Below, one piece after another: positions 44,368 to 52,872 of a stretch of DNA of 64,000 nucleotides (the first letter of the stretch is position 1; every line of letters starts with the position of its first letter). This DNA comes from Elusimicrobiota bacterium (lineage in GTDB: Bacteria; Elusimicrobiota; Elusimicrobia; UBA1565; UBA9628). A program made the translations under genes and the position numbers. The stretch lies in assembly GCA_016218545.1 (NCBI GenBank), contig JACRDQ010000032.1, positions 62,001 to 126,000 on the forward strand, given 5' to 3'. A model generated the notes under the pieces. The model made no database searches. It was given only the letters and a program-made list of their open reading frames with translations, and was not told the origin of the DNA.

Positions 44368-44739
44368 GTGCCCATGTTGCCGGCAGTGTCCAAGGAGTTG
44401 GAGGATGCGTTGGACGACGCGCCTGACCTCGTCGTCGTCCTCGACCGCGGAGGCAGGGTCTGCAGGGCCAACAAGGCCCTGGCCCGGCGCCTCGGGCTGA
44501 CGCCGGGAGGGTGCGAGGGATCGGCAGGCTCCTCTTGCATGGCCTGGGGCGGACGCTCCGGCGGTCCGCTCGAGCTCACCTTGGAGGACGGGCTGCCGCA
44601 CACCGCGGAGCTGCGCGACGAACGGCTCGGGGGGGACTTCCTGGTCACCACCCTGCCCCTGACCGACGCCGCGGGAGCCGTGATCGGCGCCCTGAGCGTG
44701 GCCACGGAGCTCTCCCAGAAGGCTTTGACGCGGGTTTGA
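44368..44739 (+). CDS. Single-domain PAS protein
   Basis: The 123-residue protein is one PAS-like fold: LVVVLDRGGRVCRANKALA at the start and FLVTTLPLTDAAGAVIGAL at the end, with a loop containing C-x8-C (GGCEGSAGSSCMA). It starts at the GTG at 44368 after AGGGACC; the ATG two codons on is an alternative. It has no output domain. The following kinase gene has its own promoter whose box overlaps this gene's end, so it may act as a separate sensor partner. Confidence 0.65.
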   Translation: MPMLPAVSKELEDALDDAPDLVVVLDRGGRVCRANKALARRLGLTPGGCEGSAGSSCMAWGGRSGGPLELTLEDGLPHTAELRDERLGGDFLVTTLPLTDAAGAVIGALSVATELSQKALTRV

Positions 44740-44756
44740 CCCTGCTCGGCTATCCT
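44724..44756 (+). promoter_or_regulatory. Tandem TTTGAC box and -10, best match, for the PAS kinase
   Basis: TTTGAC (44724-44729) and TTTGAC (44735-44740) are exactly 11 bp apart; 10 bp later is TATCCT (44751-44756). The ATG at 44763 is 6 nt after the -10, so the mRNA is probably leaderless. Confidence 0.7.
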
Positions 44757-44762
44757 TTTCGT

Positions 44763-45911
44763 ATGAATACGAACGCGACGTCGCTGGCGACCGAGTTCGC
44801 GCCCGCGGAGAGGATGGACCCCGAAGATATCCTCCAGCAATCCGAGTCCCTGTCCCGCCTGCCCCTGCTGCGGACCCTCCTCGACGCCATGCCGGTCATG
44901 GTGGCCATCCTCAACTCCACCCGGCAGATCGTGTTCTTCAACAAGGTCCTGTCCGAGTCCGTCGACGATGAGGTCGGCACGCCCCTCGGTCTGCGCTCCG
45001 GAGAGCTCCTCGACTGCGCGCACGCCTGCGAGGCGCCCAACGGCTGCGGCACCACCCGCTTCTGCCGGGTCTGCGGGGTGCTCAAGGCCAGCCTCGAGGG
45101 CCTCGCCGGCCGGCCGGCCGTGGAGGAGGGCCGGATCGGGGCCAAGGACCCGGCGCAGTCCCTGGAGCTGAGGGTCTGGGCCACCCCCTTCCGCCACGAG
45201 GGCAGGGACTACGTGATCACCGCCCTCCAGGACATCTCGGGCGAGAAGCGCAGGGCCGCGCTGGAGAGGATCTTCTTCCACGACGTGCTCAACACCGCCA
45301 ACGTGGTCCTCGGCGCGACCGAGCTCCTGGCCGAGGTCAAGGCCGAGGACGCCGAGACCTTCCGCAGGAAGGCGCTCTCGGCCGCCAAGAGGCTCATCGT
45401 GGAGATCCAGTCCCAGCGCGAGATCATCGAGGCGGAGAAGGGAGAGCTCGCCTTGAAGCCCGCCGAGCTCTCGGCCAAGCGCTTCCTGGCGGACCTTGTC
45501 GACTTCTGGGCCCAGCAGGGCCTGGCCCTGGAGCGGAGCTTGAGGCTCTCCGAGGACTGCGAGGACGCCGCGCTCACGACCGACCCCGCGCTCCTCTCCC
45601 GCGTGCTCACCAACATGATCAAGAACGGCCTCGAAGCCGTGCCGGCCGGGGGCGCGGTCACCGTCTCCTGCGTCAGGGACGTGGATGCCGTGCTCTTCCG
45701 CGTCCAGAACCCCGGGGTCATGCCCGAGTCGGTCCAGCTCAAGGTCTTCCAGCGCTCCTTCTCCACCAAGGGCGGCTCGGGCCGGGGCTTGGGGACCTAC
45801 GGGATGAGGCTCCTGACCGAGTCCTACCTCAAAGGCAAGGTCTGGTTCGAGTCCTCGGATGAGTCCGGCACGGTCTTCTACGCCCGCATCCCCGTCTCAG
45901 CCGACGTCTGA
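44763..45911 (+). CDS. PAS sensor histidine kinase with Cys-rich loop
   Basis: The 382-residue kinase starts with MNTNATSLATEF at the predicted transcript start and has no Shine-Dalgarno. A PAS domain (about 35-160) contains six Cys in DCAHACEAPNGCG and FCRVCG, a pattern seen in several bacterial PAS kinases and possibly a haem, Fe-S or redox site. The H-box is IFFHDVLNTANVVLG with His173, followed by HATPase motifs NMIKNGLEAV, an atypical G1 (VQNPGVM) and GRGLGTYGMRLL. It is soluble. No regulator is fused or adjacent. Confidence 0.82.
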   Translation: MNTNATSLATEFAPAERMDPEDILQQSESLSRLPLLRTLLDAMPVMVAILNSTRQIVFFNKVLSESVDDEVGTPLGLRSGELLDCAHACEAPNGCGTTRFCRVCGVLKASLEGLAGRPAVEEGRIGAKDPAQSLELRVWATPFRHEGRDYVITALQDISGEKRRAALERIFFHDVLNTANVVLGATELLAEVKAEDAETFRRKALSAAKRLIVEIQSQREIIEAEKGELALKPAELSAKRFLADLVDFWAQQGLALERSLRLSEDCEDAALTTDPALLSRVLTNMIKNGLEAVPAGGAVTVSCVRDVDAVLFRVQNPGVMPESVQLKVFQRSFSTKGGSGRGLGTYGMRLLTESYLKGKVWFESSDESGTVFYARIPVSADV

Positions 45912-45917
45912 GGCCGC

Positions 45918-48341
45918 TCAGGCCGCGGGACGTCTCTGATCCAGGGCCCTGCGCACGGTCGTGAGCAGCTGGGTCGGGGAGAAGGGCTTGGCCAGGAAGG
46001 AGGACCGGCTGCGCGACGCCGCGTCCTGGACCACGGCTCCTGCGTAGCCGGAGATGTAGACCACCGCGGCCTCGGGCAGGCGGACCGCCAGCCTGGAAGC
46101 CAGCTCCGGGCCGTCCATGTCCGGCAGGACCACGTCGATGAGCATGAGGTCCACTCCCTCGCCCGCCATGGCCAGCGCGGCCTCGCCCCGCCCGGCAGCG
46201 AGCACCTGGTAGCCTTTGCCCGCCAGGGCCGCTTCCAGCAGGGCGCGCAGCTCCGGGTGGTCCTCCACGAGGAGGACCGTCTCCCTGCCTCCGGGCGCGG
46301 CCAAGGGGACCTCGCCGGGCATGAGGGCCTGGGAGCCGCCCTTGGCGCGCGGCAGGAGGACCCGGAAGACCGAGCCCTTCCCGGGCAGGCTCTCAACCTC
46401 GACGCGGCCCCCGGAAAGCTCCACGATGTGGCGCACCGTGGCCAGACCGAGGCCCGTGCCCCGGCCCGGGTCCTTCGTGGTGAAGAACGGCTCGAAGACG
46501 CGGCGCCGGACCGGCTCCTCCATGCCGATCCCGGTGTCGCGCACCGAGAGCGCGACATGGATCCCGGCGTTGGCGGTCTCGATGAGGAGCTTCCCGCCCT
46601 TGGGCATGGCGTCTCGGCCGTTGATGACGAGGTTGAGCAGGACCTGCTCGAACTGCACCACGTCGATGACCACGGGCCAGAGGGAGGACTCGAGCCTGGT
46701 CTCGAGGGTGATGTCCTCGGCCAGGAGGCGGCGGAGCATCTTCTCGGTCTGGATCACCACGGCGTTCAAGTCGGCCAGGCGGAAGTCCGGAGGCTGCGAG
46801 TGACTGAAGGCGAGCATCTGCCTCGTCAGCGAGGAGGCCAGCCACACGGAGCGGCTGATCTGCCGGGCGAAGGGGAGGAGCGGGTCGTCGGGCTTGAGGC
46901 CCTGGAGGAGGAAGTAGCCGTTGCCGAGGATGACGGTGAGCACGTTGCCCAGGTCGTGCGCCACGCCGCCGGAGAGGCGTCCCACGATCTCGAGCTTCTG
47001 CGACTGGAGGAACTGCTCCTCTGCGCGCGCCCGGAGCACGACCCCGGCGATGATGCCTGCCGCGGCCCGGACGAAGTCGAGCAGGCGGCTGTCCGGGGTC
47101 TGGCCGGGCTTGGCGTAGAGGATGATGGCCCCGATCGGCCGGTCAGCCGCCTTCAAGGGGAAGCACCAGGTGCCGTGCTCCGGGTCGAGCCGCTCCCGGG
47201 CCGGCCCGTGGATGACAGGGCAGGGGCCGTCCGGCTCGACCCCGCAGGGGCAGGAGTCCCTGGGGACCCGGCTCACGGCGCGCTGGGCATCGGGGCTCAG
47301 GCCCCGGTGCGCGGCCAGGGCGAGGCACTCGCCGTCGAGGAGGAAGACGCAGACCCTCTTCTCGACGCGGAACCAGGGCACGGCCAGGAGCCTGTCGAGC
47401 AGGCGGTCGAGCACGTCCTGGAGGGGGGCCGGGTCGAGCGAGACACGGAGCATGGCGTTGACGGCCTGCTGCAGCTCCAGGGCGGACTGGAGCGCCTCCT
47501 CGGCGCGGCGGCGCGGGGTGACGTCCTCGACGAGCTCGATGGCCGCGGTGACCCTGCCCTTGACGTCCTTGATGGGAGACGAGATGATCCGGTAGTGGAT
47601 GTCGCCTCCCGGCGAGGGGGTGCGCGTCATGGTCTCGTGGACCTGGCCGTCGTGGAGGGTGCGCTGAGTGGGACAGCAGTAGCAGGGGCCCGGACAGGGA
47701 GGGGTCTCCTGGCTGGCGTAGCAGAGGGGCCGCTGGCCCGGGAAGATGCCCGGAAAGAGCTCTCCCATGCGCCTGTTGACCGCGTCGACGCGCATGTCCG
47801 CGCTGATGACCGCGATGCCGACCGACACGTTGTCGAGCACCCTGCGGTACTGGGCCTCGCGTTTGCGCAGCGAGTGCTCCTCCTGCCTGCGGTGGGTCAC
47901 GTCGCGGCCCACCGCGACGATGCCCGCGACCTGCCCGGAGGCGTCGCGGTAGGGGCCCAGGCTGAAGTGGAGGACCCGGGTGCCGCCCTCCTCATGGATG
48001 CTCAGGTCGAAGGAGTGCGGCCGGCCGGTCTCGAACACGACCCGCTCGTAGCGGGTGAGGCTGGCCGCAGCCTGGCCGGGAGCAGGCGGGCCGTCCGCAT
48101 CCGACTCGATGATGATGCCTCCGCCCGGGGTCTCGGGCACGGCCGGGCGTCCCGTGGGGCCGGGGGCTTGCAGGGCCCCGGCGCCCGGCCCCAGGAGCCG
48201 TTCTCCAGCCGGGTTGAGGTAGAGGAGGCGGCCCTGACGGTCCTTGACGTAGATCGCGTCCGGGCTGCCCCTGAGCGCGTCGGAGGGCAGCTCCTTGCCG
48301 GCCGCGGGGCCGGCGCGTGGATACGGCTCGTTGTCTCGCAT
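45918..48341 (-). CDS. PAS-PAS-GAF hybrid histidine kinase with C-terminal receiver
   Basis: The 807-residue soluble hybrid kinase has PAS (about 25-145), a second PAS with a Cys-rich segment (CYASQE, CPGPCYCCPT; about 150-270), GAF (about 285-430; VPWFRVEKR), HisKA with His462 in GVAHDLGNVLTV, HATPase (NLVINGRDAM, DTGIGM, GTGLGLATVRHI) and a receiver (VEDHPE, Asp in LIDVVLPDMDG, Lys in LAKPFS). The Cys-PAS and GAF part is paralogous to the truncated kinase at 1-937. It is convergent with the kinase at 44763 with 6 bp between stops. No strong Shine-Dalgarno precedes the ATG. Confidence 0.87.
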   Translation of the reverse strand: MRDNEPYPRAGPAAGKELPSDALRGSPDAIYVKDRQGRLLYLNPAGERLLGPGAGALQAPGPTGRPAVPETPGGGIIIESDADGPPAPGQAAASLTRYERVVFETGRPHSFDLSIHEEGGTRVLHFSLGPYRDASGQVAGIVAVGRDVTHRRQEEHSLRKREAQYRRVLDNVSVGIAVISADMRVDAVNRRMGELFPGIFPGQRPLCYASQETPPCPGPCYCCPTQRTLHDGQVHETMTRTPSPGGDIHYRIISSPIKDVKGRVTAAIELVEDVTPRRRAEEALQSALELQQAVNAMLRVSLDPAPLQDVLDRLLDRLLAVPWFRVEKRVCVFLLDGECLALAAHRGLSPDAQRAVSRVPRDSCPCGVEPDGPCPVIHGPARERLDPEHGTWCFPLKAADRPIGAIILYAKPGQTPDSRLLDFVRAAAGIIAGVVLRARAEEQFLQSQKLEIVGRLSGGVAHDLGNVLTVILGNGYFLLQGLKPDDPLLPFARQISRSVWLASSLTRQMLAFSHSQPPDFRLADLNAVVIQTEKMLRRLLAEDITLETRLESSLWPVVIDVVQFEQVLLNLVINGRDAMPKGGKLLIETANAGIHVALSVRDTGIGMEEPVRRRVFEPFFTTKDPGRGTGLGLATVRHIVELSGGRVEVESLPGKGSVFRVLLPRAKGGSQALMPGEVPLAAPGGRETVLLVEDHPELRALLEAALAGKGYQVLAAGRGEAALAMAGEGVDLMLIDVVLPDMDGPELASRLAVRLPEAAVVYISGYAGAVVQDAASRSRSSFLAKPFSPTQLLTTVRRALDQRRPAA

Positions 48342-48529
48342 CTTGGATCGGCCCGGGGATGCGGGGGCAACCCCCGCGTCCCCGGCGAGTCCTTGACGAG
48401 TGGGATCTCTCGGGAAGGACTCGAAAGTTTCGGTGCCTGTCTCTATTATGGAAGACTCCCGGGCTGATTGCCATTGTGACGCGGGTAATCTTTCGTGACG
48501 AGGCCATGACGGCAGGGCCCTTGGCCCGA

Positions 48530-48562
48530 TTTGACCGGGATTTGACCGCCGAGCCTTATCCT
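48530..48562 (+). promoter_or_regulatory. Tandem TTTGAC box and -10, for the CBS gene
   Basis: TTTGAC (48530-48535) and TTTGAC (48541-48546) are 11 bp apart; 10 bp later is TATCCT (48557-48562). The leader to the ATG is about 40 nt and carries a Shine-Dalgarno, so this one is not leaderless. Confidence 0.7.
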
Positions 48563-48608
48563 ATAAGCATGCCCGCTCAGCGGGCTGGAATCGAAGGAGG
48601 AAGAACAC

Positions 48609-49022
48609 ATGTCTACGGTCAGCACGATGGGAGTACGCGAGATGAAGGCGCAGGAGGTGATGCATCAGGGCTGCGTGACGATCAAGAGCCAGGCCACGAT
48701 CAGCGAGGCGCTCGAGAAGATGAGGCAGGCCAAGGTGTCCTGCCTGGTCGTCGAGCCCCGCAGGCCCGGCGACGCCTACGGCATCGTCACGAGGCAGGAC
48801 CTGCTGGAGAAGGCGGTCGTCCCGGGGCCGCGGCGCTTCAACTTCTCCGAGCACCGGGTCTACGAGGTGATGAACAAGCCCCTTATCACCATCTCCCCGG
48901 GTCTCAAGGTCAAGTACGCGGCCAGGCTGCTCTCGCGCAACCACATGCGGCGCCTGCCGGTGTTCGACGGAGAGAAGATCGTCGGCATCCTCGGGGATAC
49001 CGACATCTTCAACAAGCTCTGA
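48609..49022 (+). CDS. CBS-pair domain protein
   Basis: The 137-residue protein is two CBS motifs and nothing else: VMHQGCVTIKSQATISEAL with GIVTRQDLLE, then VMNKPLITISPG with RRLPVFDGEKIVGILGDTDI. CBS pairs bind adenosyl compounds (AMP, ATP, NAD, SAM) and sense energy or redox state. GAAGGAGG lies 8 bp before the ATG. It is a single-gene unit ended by a strong hairpin and is a member of the tandem TTTGAC regulon, so it may be a stress-level protein. Confidence 0.88.
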   Translation: MSTVSTMGVREMKAQEVMHQGCVTIKSQATISEALEKMRQAKVSCLVVEPRRPGDAYGIVTRQDLLEKAVVPGPRRFNFSEHRVYEVMNKPLITISPGLKVKYAARLLSRNHMRRLPVFDGEKIVGILGDTDIFNKL

Positions 49023-49038
49023 CGAGGAAGAGCGGAAG

Positions 49039-49080
49039 CTCGCGGCCTCCCTCGGAGCTCGCTCCGAGGGAGGCCGCGAG
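49039..49080. terminator. 20-bp perfect stem hairpin
   Basis: Bases 49039-49058 are the exact complement of 49061-49080 with a 2-nt centre. No U-tract follows. It ends 26 bp before the kinase ATG and 17 bp after the CBS stop, so it is probably a terminator, or a dispersed palindrome. Confidence 0.55.
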
Positions 49081-49106
49081 GCCCGCTGAGGAGCACGGAG
49101 GCCCGC

Positions 49107-52100
49107 ATGGATGCCAAGCCTCAGGCGGCGGAGCAGGATAGGCCCGGGACGGAACGTCGGTTCCCGAACGGCCTCCTGTTGCTCATGGCCGGAGTAGGCC
49201 TCTCGGTTCTGGGCGGGGCTGCCTGGCACATCAGGCATTCCTACGGCCAGGAACTGCGCTACTGGCAGGACCGCCAAGCGAGCATCATCGCGGAGAAGAC
49301 CAGGCACGTGGAGGACTGGCTCTCCACCGGCCTGGCCCTTACGCAGGCCGTGGCCCACTCCCCTTTCCTGCGCGCCGCGCTCGTAGGCGGGCCCACGGAG
49401 CGGGAAGCCGGCCGCGAGCTCCTGGAGCGGTTGGAAAGGTTCTTCCCGGGCACGACCCTTTGCCTGGACCTGGCGGACGGCAGGACCATGTCTTCGTCCG
49501 GCCCCGGCATCGGCGGATGCCCGACCGGACGGAGCGCCGAGGTCGGCAGGCTCGGCGGCATGAGGATGCTGCTCCACGGCAAGAACCCGGAGCTGGGTCG
49601 GCTCGGGTTCTCCCATGAGCTGGTCCCAGCGACCCCTCGTCGACGCGCCTTGAACCTCACCCGCTGGGTCTGGATATCGGACGCGCTGCTTCCCGACCTG
49701 GCTGCTGATGAGGTCCCCTCCCGTACCGGGGAGACGATGCTGGTGTTCCGGGACGCCGCGGGGGAGACCGTGTATCTCAACCCCGGCAGGGAACGGTCCG
49801 CGTCAGCCCCGTGGATGCGCAGGTCGCGGGGCACTGCTTCTGAGCCGGCCATGAGATCCTTGGAGGGCCGCCGCGTCTTCGGCACATTCATCGATTACCG
49901 GGGCCGCGTCGTGTTCGCCACCACGAGCCGGGTGCCTCTCACGGGCTGGGGCATCGTGCGCAAGATCGACCGGGCCGAGGCCTTGGCGAAGTTCATGAGA
50001 ACCGCGGTCATCGAGGCTGCCGCCGCACTGGGCCTGGCCGCCGCGCTCTGCGTCCTGCTCTGGGCTTTCTGGGAGCGGCGCCGCGCGGAGTGGCGCCTGC
50101 TCCAACTGGCGGACGCGGAGCGCATCAAGAGGCTCAACAGGGTCCTCTCGGTGCTCAGCGCGGTCAACGAGGCCATCGTGCGCTTCCGCGGCCGGGCCGC
50201 TCTCCTCGATGAGATATGCAGGCTGGCCGTAGACCGCGGGGGTTTCCCCTTGGTCTGGGTCGGGTTCCTCGGGCCTGGCGGGGACCCTGAGGCGGCCCTG
50301 ACGCCCGAGGCCTGCGCCGGACCAGCGGCAGAGCCAGGGTCATGGCCCAAGGTGGATTTCCGGCCCTTCATCAAGGAGGAGCCCGTGGTGTGCCGGGACC
50401 TGGAAGCCAGGGCCGGGACCTCGGCCTCGGTCCCGGGCAAGCCTGCCTTGCGTTCCTGCGGGGTCTTTCCTCTTTCCTGGGGCGGAAAGACGACCGGAGC
50501 GGTGATCTTCTATTCCACGGTACCGGATTTCTTCGACTCCGAGGAGGTGCGCCTGCTCCAGCAGTTGGCAGCGGACCTGTCCTACGCGCTCGAGAAGATC
50601 GAGAGCGAGGCTCAGCGCGTCGCGGCGGTCACGGACCTCGATGCCCAGCGCGAGCGCCTCGAAGGGGTGACGCGCAGCCTGGGCATCGGGCTTGCGGTCA
50701 TCGACCGCGACTACCGCGTGGTCTGGGCCAACGACGTCCTGCTCCGCCTCCAGGGGGAAGCGGTGGGCAAGCCCTGCTGCCAGGAGTCGCACGCCAGGCC
50801 CGGGGAGGAGGGCATCGCGTGCGGGGCGGAGCGGATCTTCTCCACCAACGCGGAGCGCGTGGAGTTCGAGCGCATGGGCCTTTCCGAGGACGGCGCTCCC
50901 TATTGGATGGAGGTGATCGCCACCCCCATGCGCGACAAGGAAGGCCGCGTCACCGCGGTGCTCGAGGCCGTGGTTCCGATCACGGAGCGCAAGCTCCTCG
51001 AGGAGCAGCTGCGCCAGTCGCAGAAGCTCGAGGCCGTGGGCCGCCTGGCGGGAGGCATGGCGCACGACTTCAACAACATCCTCACCGCCATCATGGGCTA
51101 CGCCGAGCTCATCGAGGCCGGGGTCGGGGACGAGGCCAAGCGCAGGGAGTACGCGGGCCAGATCGTGCGTTCCGCCGACCACGCCTCGGTGCTGACGAGG
51201 AGGCTCCTGGCCTTCAGCCGGCGCCAGGTCATGACCCCGCGCACCATCGACTTGAACGAGGTCGTGAGCGAATCAGGAGACCTCCTCAAGCGCCTGCTAG
51301 GTGAGCGCGTCCGGCTGGTCGCCAACCTGGGCAAGGACCTCGGCCTGGTGAAGGCGGACCCCGTCCAGATCGAGCAGATCCTCATCAACCTCGCGGTCAA
51401 CGCCCGCGACGCCATGCCCGAGGGCGGTATCCTGGCGGTGTCCACGCGCAACGAGGTCGTAGACGCCTCCGCGGTCCTGGGCCGGCCGGACCTCAAGCCC
51501 GGCCCTGCCGTGGTGCTGGAGGTGGGAGACACCGGCCAGGGGATGGACGAGTCCGTGTTGAGCCGCGTCTTCGAGCCCTTCTTCACGACCAAGACCAAGG
51601 GCACGGGGCTGGGGCTCTCCGTGGTCTTCGGCATCGTCAAGCAGAGCGGGGGAGACATCCGTGTGGAGAGCCGGCCCGGCAAGGGCACGGTCTTCCGCAT
51701 CCATCTGCCCATGGTCTCCGGGATGAAGTCCCAATCCGCGCGGCCCCTGGCCTCGGCCCCGGCCCTGATCGGCGGCGGGGAGACGGTCCTCCTGGCCGAG
51801 GACGACGAGCGCGTGCGTTCGCTCTGCCGCCACCTCCTGCGTTCCCGGGGTTACTCGGTGCTGGCCGCGCCTGACGGGGAGGCCGCCTTGCGCCTGTCCT
51901 CCCGCCACCACGGCGTCATCCACCTCCTGGTGACCGACCTGGTCATGCCCGGGCTCTCGGGCCGCGAGACCGCGGCACGCCTGCGCAACGCCAGGCCCGA
52001 GACCAAGGTCCTCTACATGTCCGGCTATGCGGGAGAGGACCTCGCCCGGCCCGGGGGGATCGAAGAGGGAGCGGCTTTCATCGGCAAGCCGTTCACGCGC

Positions 52101-52160
52101 TCGGCCTTCCTGGGCAAGGTCCGCGAGGCGCTCTTAGGCGCGGCGGCCCGGGTGGGGTGA
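49107..52160 (+). CDS. Membrane hybrid histidine kinase (GAF-PAS-HK-receiver)
   Basis: The 1017-residue protein has an N-terminal membrane helix (about 17-37), a periplasmic domain with CACHE-like features (about 38-290) and a second helix (about 293-320; AAAALGLAAALCVLLWAFW). A GAF (about 345-495), a PAS with CCQESHARPGEEGIACG (about 515-620), HisKA with His653 in MAHDFNNILTAIMGY, HATPase (NLAVNARDAMP, DTGQGMD, GTGLGLSVVFGI) and a receiver (AEDDERV, Asp in VTDLVMPGLSG, Lys in IGKPFT) follow. It senses an external signal. Its 3' end overlaps the convergent phosphoribosyltransferase gene by 27 bp. Confidence 0.87.
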   Translation: MDAKPQAAEQDRPGTERRFPNGLLLLMAGVGLSVLGGAAWHIRHSYGQELRYWQDRQASIIAEKTRHVEDWLSTGLALTQAVAHSPFLRAALVGGPTEREAGRELLERLERFFPGTTLCLDLADGRTMSSSGPGIGGCPTGRSAEVGRLGGMRMLLHGKNPELGRLGFSHELVPATPRRRALNLTRWVWISDALLPDLAADEVPSRTGETMLVFRDAAGETVYLNPGRERSASAPWMRRSRGTASEPAMRSLEGRRVFGTFIDYRGRVVFATTSRVPLTGWGIVRKIDRAEALAKFMRTAVIEAAAALGLAAALCVLLWAFWERRRAEWRLLQLADAERIKRLNRVLSVLSAVNEAIVRFRGRAALLDEICRLAVDRGGFPLVWVGFLGPGGDPEAALTPEACAGPAAEPGSWPKVDFRPFIKEEPVVCRDLEARAGTSASVPGKPALRSCGVFPLSWGGKTTGAVIFYSTVPDFFDSEEVRLLQQLAADLSYALEKIESEAQRVAAVTDLDAQRERLEGVTRSLGIGLAVIDRDYRVVWANDVLLRLQGEAVGKPCCQESHARPGEEGIACGAERIFSTNAERVEFERMGLSEDGAPYWMEVIATPMRDKEGRVTAVLEAVVPITERKLLEEQLRQSQKLEAVGRLAGGMAHDFNNILTAIMGYAELIEAGVGDEAKRREYAGQIVRSADHASVLTRRLLAFSRRQVMTPRTIDLNEVVSESGDLLKRLLGERVRLVANLGKDLGLVKADPVQIEQILINLAVNARDAMPEGGILAVSTRNEVVDASAVLGRPDLKPGPAVVLEVGDTGQGMDESVLSRVFEPFFTTKTKGTGLGLSVVFGIVKQSGGDIRVESRPGKGTVFRIHLPMVSGMKSQSARPLASAPALIGGGETVLLAEDDERVRSLCRHLLRSRGYSVLAAPDGEAALRLSSRHHGVIHLLVTDLVMPGLSGRETAARLRNARPETKVLYMSGYAGEDLARPGGIEEGAAFIGKPFTRSAFLGKVREALLGAAARVG

Positions 52161-52784
52161 GCGGGACTTGAGGAAGGCGGCTGCCTCGGCGTCGGGCACG
52201 TCGCGCCAATCCTCATAATGCTCCGCGACCGCGCGGAAGAAAGGCGGCACAAGGAGGACCACGACTTCGTCCGCGTTCCTCGTCAGGACCTGGCGCGCCG
52301 AGACCGAGGCCACCGGGGAAGCGGCCGTGACCTTGGCCGCGCCGAGGTTGCGGCAGCACAGCACCCCGGCCAGCATGGTCGAGCCCATGGCCACGCCGTC
52401 GTCGATGAGGCAGACTTCGCGTCCCTTGAGGTCGGGCAGGGGCTCTCCCTGGCGCAGGACCGCGACCCGGCGCCTGGCTTCGGCCTTCTGCTCGGCCAGG
52501 ATGCGCTCGATCACGCCGCGGGGCAGGTCCCGCCTGGCCTCGGGCAGCATGCAGACCGTCCCGTCCTCGGCCACCGCGCCGAAGCCCGCCTCCGGGTTGT
52601 CCGGGTAGGGGAGCTTGCGGACCACCAGGGCGGAGAAGCCGCAGCCCGTCCGCAGAGCCACCTCCCAGGCGACCTCGACTCCGCCCCGGGGGATGCCCAG
52701 CACCACGGTCTCGGGCTTGAGCCGGCTTGCGAGCGCAGCGGCGAGCTGCCTGCCCGCGTCCCCGCGGTCCTTGAACCTGTCCAT
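52134..52784 (-). CDS. Phosphoribosyltransferase-like protein
   Basis: The 216-residue protein has the type I phosphoribosyltransferase fold. The PRPP loop reads VCLIDDGVAMGSTM, and the N-terminal part has ETVVLGIPRGGVEVAWEVA. These 'predicted phosphoribosyltransferase' proteins often occur with stress genes and are not assigned to one base. AGGAGGGGCC lies directly before the ATG at 52784. A TATACT on the minus strand at 52801-52806 may be the -10. It is divergent from the cytochrome operon. Cytoplasmic. Confidence 0.82.
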   Translation of the reverse strand: MDRFKDRGDAGRQLAAALASRLKPETVVLGIPRGGVEVAWEVALRTGCGFSALVVRKLPYPDNPEAGFGAVAEDGTVCMLPEARRDLPRGVIERILAEQKAEARRRVAVLRQGEPLPDLKGREVCLIDDGVAMGSTMLAGVLCCRNLGAAKVTAASPVASVSARQVLTRNADEVVVLLVPPFFRAVAEHYEDWRDVPDAEAAAFLKSRSPHPGRRA

Positions 52785-52830
52785 GGCCCCTCCTATTAAT
52801 AGTATAGCCCCGGTCCGGGCCCGGCGCCCG

Positions 52831-52863
52831 TTAACATTTCCGCAACAACCAAGAGCGCATATC
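52831..52863 (+). promoter_or_regulatory. 11-bp tandem box of TTAACA type for the cytochrome operon
   Basis: TTAACA (52831-52836), TTTCC, GCAACA (52842-52847), then 10 bp, then CATATC (52858-52863) as a possible -10. The layout equals that of the TTTGAC boxes but the half-site resembles the Bacillus PhoP-type TTAACA-N5-TTAACA. The ATG is 10 bp after the -10. The core recurs at 60148. Confidence 0.55.
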
Positions 52864-52872
52864 ACTGGATCG

